Assembly (NCBI GenBank): GCA_963749415.1
Contig: CAVVMG010000001.1
Span: 1,302,001-1,366,000, forward strand
Reading direction: 5' to 3'
Length of the DNA stretch: 64,000 nucleotides
Origin: JALYNX01 sp963749415
GTDB taxonomy: Bacteria; Actinomycetota; Acidimicrobiia; Spongiisociales; ZC4RG35
Both the position numbers and the translations under genes were made by a program. Positions within the stretch are counted from its first letter, which is position 1; the number at the start of each line of letters is the position of its first letter. Shown piece by piece: positions 8,335 through 17,844 of the stretch. The notes under the pieces were generated by a model, which was not told the DNA's origin, ran no database searches, and saw only the letters and a list, made by a program, of their open reading frames with translations.

Positions 8335-9104
8335 CTAGTCAGCGGTCACCTGAGCGTCTTGGAGGCGTCGGTTCTTCACCTTGGCCCTCAGGTAGTCGGC
8401 GTTGAGGGTGGCGATGAAGTCGATCGAGATGGACTTGGGGCATGCCTTCTCGCACTCGCCATGGTTGGTGCAGGAGCCGAAGTATCCCTCCATCACCTCG
8501 ACCATGCGCTCCACGCGTGACCACCGTTCGGCTTGACCCTGGGGGAGCAGGCCGAGGTGGCTCACTTTGGCCGCGGTGAACAGGTTGGCAGCGCCGTTGG
8601 GGCAGGCGGCGACACATGCCCCGCAGCCGATGCAGGCCGCGGCGTCGAAGGCGAGATCTGCCACCCCCTTCGGAATCGGGGTCTGATTGGCTTCAGGGGC
8701 CGATCCGGTGTCGACCGAGATGAAGCCGCCGGCCTCGATGATGTGATCGAAGGAGGACCGATCTACGACCAGGTCCCTGATCAGGGGGAATCCTGCTGCG
8801 CGCCAGGGCTCGACGGTGATCGTCGACCCGTTTTCGAACTTGCGCATGTGGAGCTGACAGGTGGCGGTTCCAGGCTGAGGGCCGTGGGCCTGCCCGTCGA
8901 TCATCACCCCGCAGCTGCCGCAAATCCCCTCCCGGCAGTCGTGGTCGAAGGCCACCGGCTCATCACCCTGGGTCAGCAGCCTTTCGTTGAGCACGTCGAG
9001 CATCTCGAGGAACGACATCTCCTCGGAGATCCCATCGACTTGATAGGTCTTGAACCCACCTCGGACATCGGGGCCGGCCTGACGCCAGATCTGGAGGGTG
9101 ATGT

Positions 9105-9108
<4 letters not shown>
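8335..9108 (-). CDS. sdhB: Succinate dehydrogenase iron-sulfur subunit SdhB
   Basis: 257 residues from the GTG at 9108, which overlaps the sdhA stop as GTGA. The N-terminal ferredoxin-like domain has the [2Fe-2S] ligands C58, C63, C66 and C84 (CREGICGSCG). The C-terminal helical domain has CIGCGACVAACP (C159-C169) and C213, C219 and C223 in CTNHGECEKACP, giving the [4Fe-4S] and [3Fe-4S] sites. It passes electrons from the FAD subunit to the quinone site at the membrane. It is the last gene of sdhCAB. A longer frame to 9198 lies within sdhA and is rejected. Confidence 0.96.
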
Positions 9109-11027
<1,919 letters not shown>

Positions 11028-11031
11028 CGGC

Positions 11032-11772
11032 TCACTCCACGAACCCGAACAGGACTGCGAGCGGCATGATCGCGTTGCCCACCGTCACCAGCACAGCGAG
11101 GCCGACCGCGAAATACCTCCTCGCCGTGTTGTAACTGGGGTGGTTGAGCCCGAGGCTCTGGAACATCGACCAGGCGCCGTGATAGAGGTGGATCCCCAGG
11201 AGCACCATCGATACCACGTAGAAGATCGTGACCGGCGCCCTGCTGAAGGAGGCCACGAAGTTGGCGTAGACCTCGCCCCGGGCCCAGGTCTCGGGTGCGA
11301 CGGGTTGGATTCCCCAGGTGAGATCGGCGAGATGGAACAGGAGGAAGGCGAGGAAGATCACTCCACTCCACCTCATCGTGCGGCTCGCGTAATTGGCGGC
11401 GACGTAGTGACGGGGGCCCTCGTAGCCGTCGGGCCGGGCCCGTCGGTTCATCAGGGTCAGGGAGTACGCAGCGTGGATGTGGAGGAGGAAGGCCACGATC
11501 AGCCCGGTTCGCAGGATCCAGAGCACCACGTGGGGTGGGGCGAAGGGGACCAGCAACTCACGGAGCGCCTCGGCGTAGACGTCGATGTCCGGGACTCCGT
11601 CGACATCGGGGAGGAAGATCTTCCAGTTGCCCAGCATGTGGGCGATGACGAAGCCGATGATGGCGATCCCGGTGATGGCCATGACCCACTTCTTGCCGAT
11701 CGCCGATCGATAGAAAGCGATCGGCCAGGGGAGTCTTCTCTTCTCGAGCGTGGTCGCCACGGCTAGGCCCAT
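11032..11772 (-). CDS. sdhC: Succinate dehydrogenase cytochrome b subunit SdhC
   Basis: 246 residues from the ATG at 11772, preceded by GGAGGAGGACGG. The frame runs open to 11955, but the extra residues are low-complexity and overlap the divergent whiB promoter. There are five predicted membrane segments (around 25-45, 75-100, 125-150, 170-190 and 215-240), with histidines in HMLGNWKIF, LHIHAAYSL, FHLADLTWG and GIHLYHGAW that fit two b hemes as in B. subtilis-type cytochrome b558. It anchors SdhAB and carries electrons to quinone. It is the first gene of sdhCAB, divergent from whiB. Confidence 0.92.
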   Translation of the reverse strand: MGLAVATTLEKRRLPWPIAFYRSAIGKKWVMAITGIAIIGFVIAHMLGNWKIFLPDVDGVPDIDVYAEALRELLVPFAPPHVVLWILRTGLIVAFLLHIHAAYSLTLMNRRARPDGYEGPRHYVAANYASRTMRWSGVIFLAFLLFHLADLTWGIQPVAPETWARGEVYANFVASFSRAPVTIFYVVSMVLLGIHLYHGAWSMFQSLGLNHPSYNTARRYFAVGLAVLVTVGNAIMPLAVLFGFVE

Positions 11773-11830
11773 TATGGCAACCCGACCGTCCTCCTCCGTT
11801 CTCGCGCGCCGGGACCCAGCCCTGGGTCGG

Positions 11831-11887
11831 TGACGGCGCGCGAAAAAATGGGTTGCACGACCCCCGTGGTGCCCTTGACGGCGCGCG
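11831..11887. repeat. Two 12-bp direct repeats between sdhC and whiB
   Basis: TGACGGCGCGCG occurs at 11831-11842 and again at 11876-11887, 45 bp apart start to start. The second copy overlaps the -35 element of the whiB promoter. The repeats could be sites for a regulator shared by the divergent genes. No protein is known for them. Confidence 0.5.
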
Positions 11888-11903
11888 GCCGCGGTCGTAA
11901 TCT
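11875..11903 (+). promoter_or_regulatory. whiB promoter (-35/-10)
   Basis: TTGACG (11875-11880) and TAATCT (11898-11903) with 17 bp between them form a near-consensus vegetative promoter. Transcription should begin near 11909-11911, leaving a leader of about 30 nt with a strong Shine-Dalgarno TGAGGAG (11926-11932) ahead of the ATG at 11939. Confidence 0.75.
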
Positions 11904-11908
11904 CACGC

Positions 11909-11920
11909 GTGTAATTACAC
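11909..11920. promoter_or_regulatory. 12-bp palindrome at the whiB transcription start
   Basis: GTGTAATTACAC is a perfect palindrome and lies on or just after the predicted start of transcription. A dimeric repressor bound there would block initiation. WhiB proteins bind sigma factor rather than palindromic DNA alone, so a separate regulator is implied. Confidence 0.55.
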
Positions 11921-11938
11921 AGTTGTGAGGAGTTCCTG

Positions 11939-12214
11939 ATGAAGAGTAAGCTCATCCAAGCGCTAGCGATAGGTGAGCTCTCCTGGCAGGACTACGCCAA
12001 CTGTCGTGGCGCCGATGCCGACCTGTTCTTTCCGGAGCGTGGCGCCTCCACCCGCAAGGCGAAGGCGATCTGCGCCGCCTGTGAGGTGAAAGTGGAATGC
12101 CTGGACTACGCGGTCGACATGGGTGAGAAGTTCGGCATCTGGGGTGGTCTCAGCGAGCGGGAACGCCGGCGTGTGCGCCGCGAGCGGGCAGTCCGCGAGC
12201 GCAAAGTTGGCTAG
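11939..12214 (+). CDS. whiB: WhiB-family [4Fe-4S] regulator, WhmD/WhiB2-like
   Basis: 91 residues with the four cluster cysteines C22, C45, C48 and C54 (CX22CXXCX5C). The motifs LFFPERGASTRKAKAIC and FGIWGGLSERERR are the features of the WhmD/WhiB2 group, which controls septation and cell division genes in mycobacteria and sporulation in streptomycetes. A basic C-terminal tail (RRVRRERAVRERK) follows the G[VI]WGG turn and is the usual DNA-contacting part. It has a strong promoter and Shine-Dalgarno of its own. Its stop abuts the stop of the convergent bpa gene with no intergenic bases. Confidence 0.95.
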   Translation: MKSKLIQALAIGELSWQDYANCRGADADLFFPERGASTRKAKAICAACEVKVECLDYAVDMGEKFGIWGGLSERERRRVRRERAVRERKVG

Positions 12215-12670
12215 TCAGAGATAGAGCCCGGACGGGTCCTCGGGTGTTCCAGCGGGCCCGATTTGGGCACTCCTCTGCACCTCCGCCAGCTGGCTCTGGG
12301 CAGCCATCTGCTGGGACCACAACGACGCCTGGATCCCGTGGAACAGCCCTTCCAACCAACCGATCAGCTGGGCCTGGGCGATTCGGATCTCGGCTTCGGT
12401 GACCGTCTCGTCGAGGGGGACCATGATCTCGTCGAACTCGTCGAGCAGGTCCTTGGAGAGCACCTCGCGCAGCTCGTCGAGGGAGCGCTCATGGACTTGG
12501 GCCAATCGCTTTCGCCCATCATCGTCGAGCGGCGCCTGTCGGACCTCCTCGAGCATCGCCCGGGTCATGGAGGCGATCCGGATCAGCTTGGTCGGTTGGG
12601 AGACCGGAGGCTCCTCCTTTGCCTCGGTTGGAGCTGCTTCGACCTGGTCGGGCTTTACTGGTTGTTCCAT
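12215..12670 (-). CDS. bpa: Bacterial proteasome activator Bpa/PafE
   Basis: 151 residues from the ATG at 12670 (a further ATG at 12697 would add nine). It belongs to the DUF2587 family, ring-forming ATP-independent activators that open the 20S proteasome gate in mycobacteria. Evidence is the four-helix core (ASMTRAMLEEVRQAPLDDDG, HERSLDELREVLSKDLLDEF, AEIRIAQAQLIGWLEGLFHG) and a C-terminal tail ending in GLYL, close to the GQYL tail of M. tuberculosis PafE that docks into the proteasome alpha ring. The N-terminal ~35 residues are Pro/Glu/Lys rich and probably disordered. No proteasome subunit genes lie in this window. Confidence 0.9.
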   Translation of the reverse strand: MEQPVKPDQVEAAPTEAKEEPPVSQPTKLIRIASMTRAMLEEVRQAPLDDDGRKRLAQVHERSLDELREVLSKDLLDEFDEIMVPLDETVTEAEIRIAQAQLIGWLEGLFHGIQASLWSQQMAAQSQLAEVQRSAQIGPAGTPEDPSGLYL

Positions 12671-12711
12671 CGGTGCCCAGCCTATTAGTCGGGCCATGCC
12701 AGCCTGACTGG

Positions 12712-13290
12712 ATGCGTGCGGCTCTCTTCTTCACTGCGGCCTACACCGTTGCCCTCTTCGTGTACGGGCAAGCAGTCGACAGCCCGCTGACCAACGTCTA
12801 CACCGGGATCAACCTGCTGCTGCTCGCCTTTTTCTGGCTGATTCACCGTTGGGCTCGGTTTTCTGCCTCGATCTGGTGGGGCATCGCCCTGGTGGGCTTG
12901 GGCAACATGCTCGGTGGAGTGCTCCTCGTCGATGGGGAGCCTCTCTACATGGCCCAGGTCCTGGGCCCGCTTCGTTACGACAAGCTCTTCCACGCTTTGG
13001 CCGCATTTGTCTGCTTCTTCGTCGCCTGGGTGGCTGTCCGGCGTTGGGCGGGTGAGGGAGGAAACCGCGGTGGCCTGTTGTTCATCGCCGTCCTCGCCAC
13101 CATGGGAGGCGGGGCCGCGGTCGAGATCGCCGAGCTCATCGGCGCCTCGGTGAGCGACGTCAACGTCGGCGACTACGCCAACAACGCTCTCGATTTGGTG
13201 GCCAACACGGTGGGGGCACTGCTGGCCGCGGCCGTGGTGGTGGTCAGCTGGAGGAAGGCGACCGTTCAGGAAATGGTCACCGAGGGTTGA
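12712..13290 (+). CDS. Integral membrane protein, DUF2238-like
   Basis: 192 residues from the ATG at 12712, with five or six predicted membrane segments. Polar motifs within or beside the membrane parts are LRYDKLFHALAAF, AAVEIAELIGA and DYANNALDLVANTVGALLA. A charged D-x-x-x-H pair, a Glu-Ile-Ala-Glu and a late Asp-Leu-x-x-Asn-Thr recall the DUF2238 (YjdF-like) and VanZ-like membrane families, but I am not sure of the match. It is transcribed divergently from bpa with 41 bp between the starts. Function is unknown. Confidence 0.6.
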   Translation: MRAALFFTAAYTVALFVYGQAVDSPLTNVYTGINLLLLAFFWLIHRWARFSASIWWGIALVGLGNMLGGVLLVDGEPLYMAQVLGPLRYDKLFHALAAFVCFFVAWVAVRRWAGEGGNRGGLLFIAVLATMGGGAAVEIAELIGASVSDVNVGDYANNALDLVANTVGALLAAAVVVVSWRKATVQEMVTEG

Positions 13291-13338
13291 CCATTGAGGG
13301 GTAGGTTCGCGCTCGACCCCAATAGGAGGGATGCACAC

Positions 13339-14084
13339 ATGCGCAGATCTGCGTTACTCGCCCTGCTCGTAGCGGGAGTGATCCTGGTCCCGGCAGCCGT
13401 ATATGCCTCGCACCAATTCACCGATGTTCCGAACAGCCACACGTTCCACAATTCGATCGACTGGATGAAGGACAACGGAATCACGGTGGGATGTAACCCG
13501 CCGGCCAACACCAGGTACTGCCCCGATGACAACGTGACCCGCGGTCAGATGGCAGCGTTCATGAAGCGCCTCGCCGAGAACAATGTGGTCGACGCCGCGA
13601 CTCTCGACGGAGCGGACTCCGTGGCTTACACCAACCCTGCGGCCGGCGCTCGGAGCGCCAGCGTCGCGCTGCCGCTCAACACCGTGGTCGAACTCGCCGA
13701 ACTTCCATCGCGGCTCCGGCGGCTGGTGGGCTGGTGATCAACGCCACTCTCTACAACAACAGCACGAGCACCACCGGGCAGGCAACCTTCTGGCTCCAAG
13801 CGGACAATGGCACGTGCACGTTCGACGTGGCCAACTTCTACTCGATTGACGCCGGGCGTTACGAAGTGGTCAACCCTGGCTTCGGAACCAGCCCCGGTGT
13901 AGTTGGAACGGCGGCGGTGACGGCAGGTGCGCATACGGTGACCCTTTGCGCCCGCACCTTCGTCGGCGGACCCCTGAACACATCGTCGAGTCTGACTGCT
14001 CAGTTCGTCACCGGCCTGACGAGGGCTGGGAGTCTGCTAGCGACGCCCAGCGGCAACTCGGCAGCGGGCGAGCCCACGAGCTGA
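13339..14084 (+). pseudogene. Secreted SLH-type surface protein, broken by one frameshift
   Basis: The start is ATG 13339, with AGGAGGG (13324-13330) 8 nt before it. A signal peptide (MRRSALLALLVAGVILVPAA) is followed by an S-layer-homology-like segment (FTDVPNSHTFHNSIDWMKDN and TRGQMAAFMKRLAEN). The first frame stops at 13737. The second frame carries on as AAPAAGGLVINATLYNNST and ends at 14084 with a beta-rich, Thr/Ser/Gly-rich domain. Restoring one C near 13708 (cttccatcg to cttcccatcg) joins the frames as LAELPIAAPAAGG, which reads naturally. It is either a real one-base deletion or a sequence error in a C run. The intact product would be about 248 residues, secreted and cell-wall associated. 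Confidence 0.7.
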
Positions 14085-14101
14085 TCGATAGGCCCAACCT
14101 C

Positions 14102-14134
14102 GGTTCGGTCGGGCGTACACCGCCCGACCGAACC
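14102..14134 (+). terminator. Strong hairpin after the SLH-type gene
   Basis: A perfect 14-bp stem with arms GGTTCGGTCGGGCG and CGCCCGACCGAACC (14102-14115 and 14121-14134) and a 5-nt loop, 17 bp after the stop at 14084. No T-run follows. It probably ends transcription or protects the 3' end of the upstream message. Confidence 0.6.
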
Positions 14135-14255
14135 CAGGCCGGGCAGCCCTCACCCGGGCTTGCGGTGTGGTGTGCGCAAGGTTTTCCCGCGTAAGAGTGA
14201 AATACGGAATCGGTCAGGTTCCAACCGTTTGTGCAGTGCCGTACTCTCCAAGCCA

Positions 14256-14477
14256 GTGGATGAGCCACGCCAGGTGAACAGCGAGGACCTGCCCCAGATC
14301 CTGGATGCCGCCCAGGTGGCGGAGTTGCTTGGGATGAACGTGCAGATGGTGAGACGCTACGCCCGCGAAGGCCGGCTTCCCGCCTACAAGCTTCCCGGGG
14401 GACGGACCTTCAAGTTCTTCCGTGACGAGATCCTCGAATTCGTCCGCGCCCACCCTGTGATCGTCGACGTCGAATAA
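14256..14477 (+). CDS. Small MerR/excisionase-type HTH protein
   Basis: 73 residues from the GTG at 14256. The frame is open back to 14160, and a GTG at 14274 is also possible. The core LDAAQVAELLGMNVQMVRRY followed by AREGRLPAYKLPGGRTFKF is a winged helix-turn-helix of the MerR/excisionase (HTH_17) type, with the wing residues that read DNA. Proteins of this size include BldC-like developmental regulators and phage excisionases. No integrase or att site is nearby, so a host regulator is more likely. Target unknown. Confidence 0.75.
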   Translation: MDEPRQVNSEDLPQILDAAQVAELLGMNVQMVRRYAREGRLPAYKLPGGRTFKFFRDEILEFVRAHPVIVDVE

Positions 14478-14481
14478 CCGG

Positions 14482-15423
14482 TCAGGCCTCGATGGCCATC
14501 GGCTGCTTGAACCGTCCCTCCGGTATCGGCGAACCGGTTCGGATCAGCGCCAATTGCCAGGACGGTGAGGAGGAGAGCGCCCAGCGCAATGCGGCGATCT
14601 CGGCCCGGGCCGCGACGACCGCTCCAGGGAGTCTTGTGAGCCCGAGGATCGAACGCAGGCGAGCCGGCAGGGTGGCGACCGCCGCCTCCAGAAGCAGCTT
14701 GTACCCGAGCTTGAGCCCGGGCTCCAGCGGCGGGTCGCCTAGGAACGAGACGGCATCGGCCATCCCCGGGGAGGGAGCGACGTCGGGATGACCCTCGATC
14801 CAGGCAGCCAGCTCCGTAGCCGACTCCGGCATCGGATCCGCGCCCAGCAGCCGCCCGATCCGGGTCTGTTCCAGGACGAATTGGTCGAGCTCTGCCGGTC
14901 CGAGGCGAACCGCCCCGAAGGTTTGATGGGCGACCAGGAGCGAGTCGGTGAGCGCGTTGTGTACCCAAGCCGAGAACCCGGGGTCGGCGGCGTCATAAGG
15001 CCGCCCACGGCTCGACGTCCCGGCAACTGGGCGGTGGATCCGTCGCACCTGGGCCACCGCGGCCTCGACTTCGGGCATCGCCCCGTATGTGGTTGCAGTG
15101 ACGTAGGCCGAGGTGCGGGAGAGGCGACCCAAGGGGTCCTCCCGGTAACGGGAGTGGTCGCCAACACCGGCCACCACCTCGGGGTGGGCCGACTGGAGGA
15201 GCAGGGCCCGGATTCCTCCGATGAAGGTCGCAACATCGCCGATGACCAGCCACGAGACCGATCCCGGCCCGAGGAGGCCCGGGTCGCCCCGGTAGTCGAG
15301 TGAGTGGGCCAGGGGATAGGGGGCGTGCCCGAAGGGAGCTGTTGCCGAGGCGGCCATCCGCTCCCTCACTCCTACGATCAACCTTCGTGCCGAGCCGACG
15401 GCCTCGGCGGCAAGGGGGCTCAA
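14482..15423 (-). CDS. MpaB-family oxygenase (DUF2236)
   Basis: 313 residues, a length normal for the DUF2236 family, which includes fungal MpaB and rubber-cleaving latex-clearing protein. Family marks are the N-terminal GPGSVSWLVIGD, the heme/metal-region histidines in LLLQSAHPEVVAGVGDHSRY and the segment FSAWVHNALTDSLLVAHQTF. There is no signal peptide, so the protein is probably cytoplasmic. Substrate is unknown; many actinobacteria carry several such genes. It is convergent with the HTH gene, with 4 bp between the stops. Confidence 0.85.
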   Translation of the reverse strand: MSPLAAEAVGSARRLIVGVRERMAASATAPFGHAPYPLAHSLDYRGDPGLLGPGSVSWLVIGDVATFIGGIRALLLQSAHPEVVAGVGDHSRYREDPLGRLSRTSAYVTATTYGAMPEVEAAVAQVRRIHRPVAGTSSRGRPYDAADPGFSAWVHNALTDSLLVAHQTFGAVRLGPAELDQFVLEQTRIGRLLGADPMPESATELAAWIEGHPDVAPSPGMADAVSFLGDPPLEPGLKLGYKLLLEAAVATLPARLRSILGLTRLPGAVVAARAEIAALRWALSSSPSWQLALIRTGSPIPEGRFKQPMAIEA

Positions 15424-15483
15424 AACGACCCTCTTAACCCCTCGTCTGTGGGCACGTACTGTCGTCGTGTGGGCTTTGACGCT

Positions 15484-16038
15484 TCATCTGGCAGCGCTCG
15501 GTGTGACCACTGCGGCTATCAGGTCGACGGGCACCATCACCCTGAGGTGGTCCTGGCGGACTTCGATCTGGTCGCTGGCCACGACCGCCACCGATCCAAC
15601 CAGCGCACGGCCGTCACCCACCAGCACCCGGATCGTCTCGCCGGTGGCCTCGAGCTCGGAGAGTCGGGCCTTGAGGCTGGTGGCCCCGGCCAGTTGCTCG
15701 GCGCCGGCGGTCCCATCGGGCTCCAAGGTCCAGGTGGCGCGTTGGAGAGGAATCGCAACCTGGTCCTCGGATCGCTCCAGGGTCAAGTAGTCGGTCCCGG
15801 CGTAGACCACCTGCCCGGTGAAGGTCTGAGCCCCGAGCTCGGCGCGGACCCGTTGCCCACGGTGCACCCACTCCAGGGCGAGCTCGGAGAGCGTCTGGCG
15901 CCGTCTCCGGAGCAACTCAGTCAGCCGTTCGTCCTCGGCGGCCTCGGCGATCATCTCCCGACCCGCCTCGCGCAGCACCGACTCCAGCTCGGGATCGGGA
16001 TTGCTTTGTTCATCCATGTCTTTTCGCGCTCTCGACAT
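15484..16038 (-). CDS. Conserved hypothetical protein with two beta-barrel-like segments
   Basis: 184 residues; ATG 16017 is an alternative start that removes seven. The N-terminal third is a charged helix (ELESVLREAGREMIAEAAED, RLTELLRRRRQTLSELALE). Two segments then resemble each other: RVRAELGAQTFTGQVVYAGT with DYLTLERSEDQVAIPL, and IRVLVGDGRALVGSVAVVAS with DQIEVRQDHLRVMVPV. Both look like small Sm-type five-strand barrels, but this is inference. It is divergent from the Tad operon with 32 bp between the starts, so the two transcripts may share regulatory DNA. Function unknown. Confidence 0.6.
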   Translation of the reverse strand: MSRARKDMDEQSNPDPELESVLREAGREMIAEAAEDERLTELLRRRRQTLSELALEWVHRGQRVRAELGAQTFTGQVVYAGTDYLTLERSEDQVAIPLQRATWTLEPDGTAGAEQLAGATSLKARLSELEATGETIRVLVGDGRALVGSVAVVASDQIEVRQDHLRVMVPVDLIAAVVTPSAAR

Positions 16039-16070
16039 CGCATGGCATTCCGAAGTTAGGTTGCGCTGCC

Positions 16071-16745
16071 GTGGTATCGGGTCCCTCAGTCTTGTCGAGG
16101 GAAGCGGGCACCTCGTTACCGGCGAAGCCGGTGCGTCGACGACCGTCCATGTCGCACATTCTTATCGCAGTCACGGTCATCCTTGCCTTCGGCCTCAACT
16201 TTCTCGCTCTTCAGGGCCGGGACGCAACGGTTCTCGTGGCCGTGGCCAACCGGGCGATCCCGGAGGGGTCGGCGATCGCCCCCGACGCGGTGCGCATGGT
16301 CCCTGTGTCCGCCGACTTCGACGCCCTGTCCAGCCTGGTCACCGAAGCCGAGTTGCCTGTCTTGGAGGGACGGATCGTAAGTCGGTCGTTCGAGGACGGC
16401 GCCCTAATCGATGAGTCCGCCATGATCTCGGGTGGGGTCGAGGACGGGCTGCGCACGATGAGCATCCCGGTCCCGGTAGAGCACGCAGCCGGCGCCCGAA
16501 TCGTCGTCGGCGACCGAGTCGACGTGATCACCGTGAGCGATGGCGCCGCCCGATACGTCGCCTCCGACTTGCTCGTCGTGTCTCATGCCGAAACGGAGAC
16601 AACTGGTCTCGCAGGCGGGACCTATCACGTCACCGTGGCGGTCGACGCGGATCAAGCATTGGCGCTGGCCGAGGCGATCGGGGGCGAGTCGCTGGAATTG
16701 GTCCGCTCGACCGGAGCCAGGCCAGTAGCTGGCGAGGAGGGCTGA
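16071..16745 (+). CDS. cpaB: CpaB/RcpC-like SAF-domain pilus assembly protein
   Basis: 224 residues from the GTG at 16071. One membrane segment lies near residues 28-45 (SHILIAVTVILAFGLNFLAL). A SAF domain follows (VLVAVANRAIPEGSAIAPDA, VLEGRIVSRSFEDGALI), then an RcpC-type domain (MSIPVPVEHAAGARIVVGDR, DVITVSDGAARYVASDLLVV). CpaB proteins act at the cell envelope in Tad pilus assembly. It is the first gene of a nine-gene Tad operon, and the next gene starts 1 nt after its stop. In a single-membrane actinobacterium it cannot serve an outer-membrane secretin, so it may bind the wall or pilus (inference). Confidence 0.8.
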   Translation: MVSGPSVLSREAGTSLPAKPVRRRPSMSHILIAVTVILAFGLNFLALQGRDATVLVAVANRAIPEGSAIAPDAVRMVPVSADFDALSSLVTEAELPVLEGRIVSRSFEDGALIDESAMISGGVEDGLRTMSIPVPVEHAAGARIVVGDRVDVITVSDGAARYVASDLLVVSHAETETTGLAGGTYHVTVAVDADQALALAEAIGGESLELVRSTGARPVAGEEG

Positions 16746-16746
16746 C

Positions 16747-17844
16747 TTGGGCCCTGCTCTCGCTCTTGCGGCATCGGCACACGATTGGCCAGACCGACTC
16801 CACCGCTTCCTCCTCGACCACGGCGGGGGCAGGGTGATGGCCAGGGTCATGGGACCCGAGCAAGCGGTCCATGACGAGTACGAAGTGCTTTTGATTGACG
16901 ACGTGTGCTCGTTTCTCACGCCTCGATTAGTGCAAAGGCTGAGAGAGAGCGGACGTGAGATCGTTGGCGTATTTAGCCCTGGGGACGGGCCGGACGCCAA
17001 GCGCCGCCTTCTCGAGTGCGGAATCACGGATGTCATAGAGGCCGATGCATCGCCTGACGAGTTCCTTACAGCCACGATTGCCACCCTGGCCCATAGCCAG
17101 GTATCGACGCCAATCCTCCAGCATCGGTCGGAGGGATACCGAATCGGAGTCGTTGGGTCGGGGCCCGGTACCGGTGTCACCGAGTTGTCGATCTCGCTGG
17201 CCAGCCACCTGGCGCATCATCGAGTAACGGTGCTCATGGACTTGAACCAGTCGTGGCCTGCCGTGGCGCAAAGACTGGATCTGCCCGTGCATCCCAATCT
17301 GCGCACGGCCGTCGACTTGGCGCACCACGCTCCCGCTCGCCTTCGCGAGTCGCTTCACGACGTAGGTCCCTTGACCGTCGTCGGAGGGCTTGCCAACCCC
17401 GGAGCCGGTCAGATGGTCTCGCCCCACGAGATTCAAGACCTTCTCGACGATTTGGGCTCGGGGCAGGGCTTCCTGGTTGCCGACCTCGGCTCGGTGGCGG
17501 ACAACGGTGTCACCACCACGCTCCACAGGTTCGACGTCTTGCTTCTGGTCGGCGTCGGAACTCCGGTGGGGCTCACCCGTCTCATCAGGTGCGCCGGAGC
17601 GCTTTCGCCGACGCAAGGGCGCGAAGTAGTGGTCGTGGTCAATCGGGTATCGGGGAGCGGCCATCGCCGGGATGACATCAGGGTGGAGCTGGGGCACTCG
17701 CTTGCAGGAGCCCCGCTGATTTTCCTGCCTGAGGACGGGCGTCTGGAGCGCGCGGCGTGGGACGGCGTGATATCCGATCGGGGGATCTTTCATCGCTCTG
17801 TCAGGAACGTCGCTCGGATCATCGATGCGAGTTATCAATCATGA
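16747..17844 (+). CDS. tadZ: TadZ/CpaE-like pilus localisation ATPase, degenerate P-loop
   Basis: 365 residues from a TTG directly after the cpaB stop. The N-terminal part is receiver-like (VLLIDDVCSFLTPRLVQRLR, ITDVIEADASPDEFL). A MinD/ParA-like domain follows from about residue 130 (YRIGVVGSGPGTGVTELSIS, VTVLMDLNQSWPAVAQRL, GFLVADLGSVADNG). The P-loop reads GSGPGTGVT and lacks the signature Lys of active MinD-type ATPases. TadZ proteins place the Tad secretion machine at the pole or another site, and some family members bind nucleotide weakly. The stop overlaps the tadA start as ATGA. Confidence 0.82.
   Translation: MGPALALAASAHDWPDRLHRFLLDHGGGRVMARVMGPEQAVHDEYEVLLIDDVCSFLTPRLVQRLRESGREIVGVFSPGDGPDAKRRLLECGITDVIEADASPDEFLTATIATLAHSQVSTPILQHRSEGYRIGVVGSGPGTGVTELSISLASHLAHHRVTVLMDLNQSWPAVAQRLDLPVHPNLRTAVDLAHHAPARLRESLHDVGPLTVVGGLANPGAGQMVSPHEIQDLLDDLGSGQGFLVADLGSVADNGVTTTLHRFDVLLLVGVGTPVGLTRLIRCAGALSPTQGREVVVVVNRVSGSGHRRDDIRVELGHSLAGAPLIFLPEDGRLERAAWDGVISDRGIFHRSVRNVARIIDASYQS

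Noticed and set aside
14256..14477. Small HTH protein as a phage excisionase marking an integrated element
   Set aside because: There is no integrase, tRNA-associated attachment site, other phage gene or change in gene style nearby. A host regulator of the MerR/BldC type is simpler.
16927..17838. 303-residue minus-strand frame opposite tadZ
   Set aside because: It is antisense to the coupled Tad operon, and its composition is that of a shadow frame.
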